Assembly: GCA_964444925.1 (NCBI GenBank)
Contig: CAYUIV010000013.1
Span: 1 to 15,515, forward strand
From: CAYUIV01 sp964444925
GTDB taxonomy: Bacteria; Pseudomonadota; Gammaproteobacteria; Diplorickettsiales; Diplorickettsiaceae
Length of the DNA: 15,515 bases
Reading direction: 5' to 3'
Shown here one piece after another: positions 13,448-15,515 of this stretch. The notes under the pieces were generated by a model, which saw only the letters and a list, made by a program, of their open reading frames with translations, searched no databases and was not told the DNA's origin. Made by a program: the position numbers and the translations under genes. Every line of letters starts with the position of its first letter. Positions within the stretch are counted from its first letter, which is position 1.

Positions 13448-15515
13448 ATGTCAAATAATTCTACTATTCAAACCGTCTCATTCGAATATGGTGATCAACG
13501 TATTACTTTGGAGACAGGCTGTGTTGCAAAACAAGCCACAGCATCAATTATAGTCAAAGTGGAAGAAACGGTAGTACTTGTGCCTTTGGTTGTTAACCCA
13601 ATGGTGGATGAAACAGCTGATTTTCTTCCTTTGTCAGTACATATACCTAAAAAAGCATATGCTGAAGGAAAAATTCCAGGGAGCCGAAATCGCAGGGAAG
13701 AATTTTATTTGGATACAGAAACACTCATTGCACGATTGATTGATAGAGCAAGTCGTGCTTTATTTCCTAAAGATTTTTATCACGCGTTGCAGATTACACC
13801 TCAAATTCTTTCTGCAAGCGCAAAATTAATGAACGATATTCCTACAATGGTTGGTAGCGCAGCTGCATTGGCGCTGTCTAACTTACCTTGTAAAAATACA
13901 ATTGCAATGGGACGAGTTGGATATATTGATAACCAATTTGTTTTCAACCCAACGCGAGAGCAAATACAATCTTCCCAATTAGATCTTATTGTGGCTGCAA
14001 CAGAGAGCGAAATTATTATGCTGGAAGGAAATGCAGATGAATTAGACGTGGATACGATAGTCAACGCTATTACGTTTGCGCATACTCAAATTAGAAAAGC
14101 AATCACAGCTATTCTTGAGTTACAGAAAAAATTAGGAAAAGAGAAAACAGAATGGATGCCTAAAGCGATTGACGCTTCATTTGAGCAAAAGATAAAAGAA
14201 GTGGTCATGGAACCTTTGAAAGCATTACATACTGTTGAAAATAAGGTAGAACGTCGACAGCAGCGTGAAGTTTTGTATCGTGAAACAGCAGCACAGCTGT
14301 TAACGACAGAAAGTACTGTCACTTTTCAAGAATTTAAAACAGTTTTATCAAAAATTGAGTCTCAATTAATAAGAAATTCAATACTACAAGGAGAATTACG
14401 CATTGATCAACGTGATACACGCACCATTCGTCCAATTGATATCCAACTTGGTTTACTCCCAAGGGCACACGGTTCCGCATTATTTACGCGAGGTAAAACA
14501 CAGGCTTTAGTCACTGCAACGCTTGGCACAGAAAGAGACAGTAAAATAACGGATGGATTAACAGGAGAATATCGCGAAACGTTTATGCTGCATTACAATT
14601 TTCCTGCTTTTTGTGTAGGGGAACTTGGTAAGCCAAGTGCTCCAAAACGACGTGAAATTGGACATGGGCATCTTGCAAAACGTGCAATGTATGCTGTTTT
14701 ACCTGATGAAACAGAATGTCCACATGTTTTAAGAGTAGTTTCAGATATCATGGAAGCTGATGGCTCTAGTTCCATGGCAACAGTTTGCGGTGCAAGTCTT
14801 GCATTAATGGATGCCGGTATACCTTTAAAAACACATGTTGCAGGCATTGCCATGGGTCTTATAAAAGAAGGTACAAAGTTTTCGGTATTAAGTGATATTT
14901 CAGAAGACGAAGATCATATAGGTGATATGGATCTCAAAGTTGCAGGAACCAAAAAAGGTATCACAGCACTACAAATGGATATTAAAAGCGACGGTATTAC
15001 ATATGATATGCTAAAAGCTGCTATGGTGCAGGCACATGATGGTCTAAAGCATATTATAGGCATAATGGAAAAAACACTACCCAACGCACGTGAAAAAATT
15101 TCACCCTATGCGCCGCAAATTGTTAATCTCCAAATTCCAGTCGATAAAATTCAGGCACTCATTGGGAAAGGCGGTGCTACGATTAAAGGTATTACAGCTG
15201 AGACAGGTACGTTAATTGATATTCAACGCGAAACAGGATTAATTCAAGTGTCTGCTTCTGATGCAAGTGCATGCCAACGTGCAATTGAAAAAATTCAAGA
15301 AATTACCACTTCATTTGCTGAGCCTGAAATTGGCGTCGTTTACGAAGGATCTGTAATACGTGTTACAGACTCTGGAGCGTCTATTGCAATTCTTTCTAAT
15401 CGAAGAGGCTATGTTCATATTTCTGAAATACTTATGACAAGTCCGGACCAAGTGATCCATGATGTATTGAAAGAAAAACAGACGGTAAGGGTTAAAGTAC
15501 TCGACATTGATCGTC
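13448..15515 (+). CDS. pnp: Polyribonucleotide nucleotidyltransferase (PNPase), 3' partial
   Basis: PNPase degrades RNA 3'-5' by phosphorolysis as a trimer and is a core of bacterial RNA decay. The ATG at 13448 is chosen over 13442 because GAGA at 13437-13440 then lies seven bases upstream. The frame is open to the window edge (689 codons; the E. coli protein has 711). Order: first RNase PH core (10-215), helical domain (about 240-310), second RNase PH core (320-545) with GSSSM (439-443) and EDHIGDMDLK carrying D489, D495 and K497 (equivalents of E. coli D486, D492, K494), KH domain with IGKGG (572-576), and S1 domain (from about 628). Active-site residues are kept. The channel loop FFRR is RNRR (80-83), and the FGAF of S1 is SGAS (642-645). 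Co-transcribed with rpsO. Confidence 0.98.
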   Translation, partial: MSNNSTIQTVSFEYGDQRITLETGCVAKQATASIIVKVEETVVLVPLVVNPMVDETADFLPLSVHIPKKAYAEGKIPGSRNRREEFYLDTETLIARLIDRASRALFPKDFYHALQITPQILSASAKLMNDIPTMVGSAAALALSNLPCKNTIAMGRVGYIDNQFVFNPTREQIQSSQLDLIVAATESEIIMLEGNADELDVDTIVNAITFAHTQIRKAITAILELQKKLGKEKTEWMPKAIDASFEQKIKEVVMEPLKALHTVENKVERRQQREVLYRETAAQLLTTESTVTFQEFKTVLSKIESQLIRNSILQGELRIDQRDTRTIRPIDIQLGLLPRAHGSALFTRGKTQALVTATLGTERDSKITDGLTGEYRETFMLHYNFPAFCVGELGKPSAPKRREIGHGHLAKRAMYAVLPDETECPHVLRVVSDIMEADGSSSMATVCGASLALMDAGIPLKTHVAGIAMGLIKEGTKFSVLSDISEDEDHIGDMDLKVAGTKKGITALQMDIKSDGITYDMLKAAMVQAHDGLKHIIGIMEKTLPNAREKISPYAPQIVNLQIPVDKIQALIGKGGATIKGITAETGTLIDIQRETGLIQVSASDASACQRAIEKIQEITTSFAEPEIGVVYEGSVIRVTDSGASIAILSNRRGYVHISEILMTSPDQVIHDVLKEKQTVRVKVLDIDR

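Noticed and set aside
14593..14853. Minus-strand open frames inside pnp, dnaB and the surface genes
   Set aside because: They lie opposite well-supported genes, show no recognisable domain, and follow from codon bias of the plus-strand genes.
1..15515. CRISPR array, tRNA, rRNA, transposase or integrase
   Set aside because: No repeat-spacer pattern, no tRNA-like T-loop/acceptor arrangement and no recombinase motif was found on reading.

Overview
The window is A/T-rich and almost entirely coded on the plus strand. The housekeeping genes (rpsF, rpsR, rplI, dnaB, alr; rpsO, pnp) are gammaproteobacterial in sequence. The order rpsF-rpsR-rplI-dnaB-alr resembles that of non-enteric gammaproteobacteria such as Pseudomonas. 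Weak Shine-Dalgarno sites, eroded ribosomal and RNA-decay proteins, a gene-free gap in a conserved operon, and large fast-evolving surface proteins suggest a host-associated bacterium, perhaps a Legionellales/Coxiellaceae-like intracellular lineage. That placement is inference; no rRNA is present to test it.

Layout: (1) 2-613, the 3' part of an XRE-HTH/S24-type regulator whose N-terminus lies outside the window. (2) 749-1636, a secreted protein that looks like a bare inverse-autotransporter-type barrel. (3) 1814-2509, rpsF and rpsR, followed by hairpins and a gene-free stretch of about 620 bases where relatives often carry a membrane-protein gene. (4) 3129-6429, a tight rplI-dnaB-alr-lipoprotein operon with gaps of 13, 3 and 3 bases. 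(5) 6482-12996, three large exported proteins, each a predicted N-terminal barrel with a different C-terminal passenger: helical/lysine-rich (632 aa), disordered and Ser/Thr-Pro-rich (about 422 aa), and beta-helix plus Ser/Thr-Pro-rich (1030 aa). (6) 13125-15515, rpsO and pnp, with pnp running off the right edge.

The most notable content is the set of four surface proteins at 749-1636 and 6482-12996. They appear to share a barrel scaffold (signal peptide, Gly/aromatic-rich strands, an N-x-Y-type strand, a late Gly-Gly-Ile strand in three of them, and a terminal Asp/Glu-Arg-like motif) but carry unrelated passengers. Two passengers are strongly enriched in Ser-Pro/Thr-Pro and basic-Ser/Thr motifs, which resemble eukaryotic kinase sites. 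This reads as a diversifying surface-display family lodged among core genes. The second theme is erosion of normally invariant features: the bL9 signature, the PNPase channel loop and S1 aromatics, and the probable loss of a gene between rpsR and rplI.

All calls come from reading the sequence and remembered family knowledge; no database search was run.
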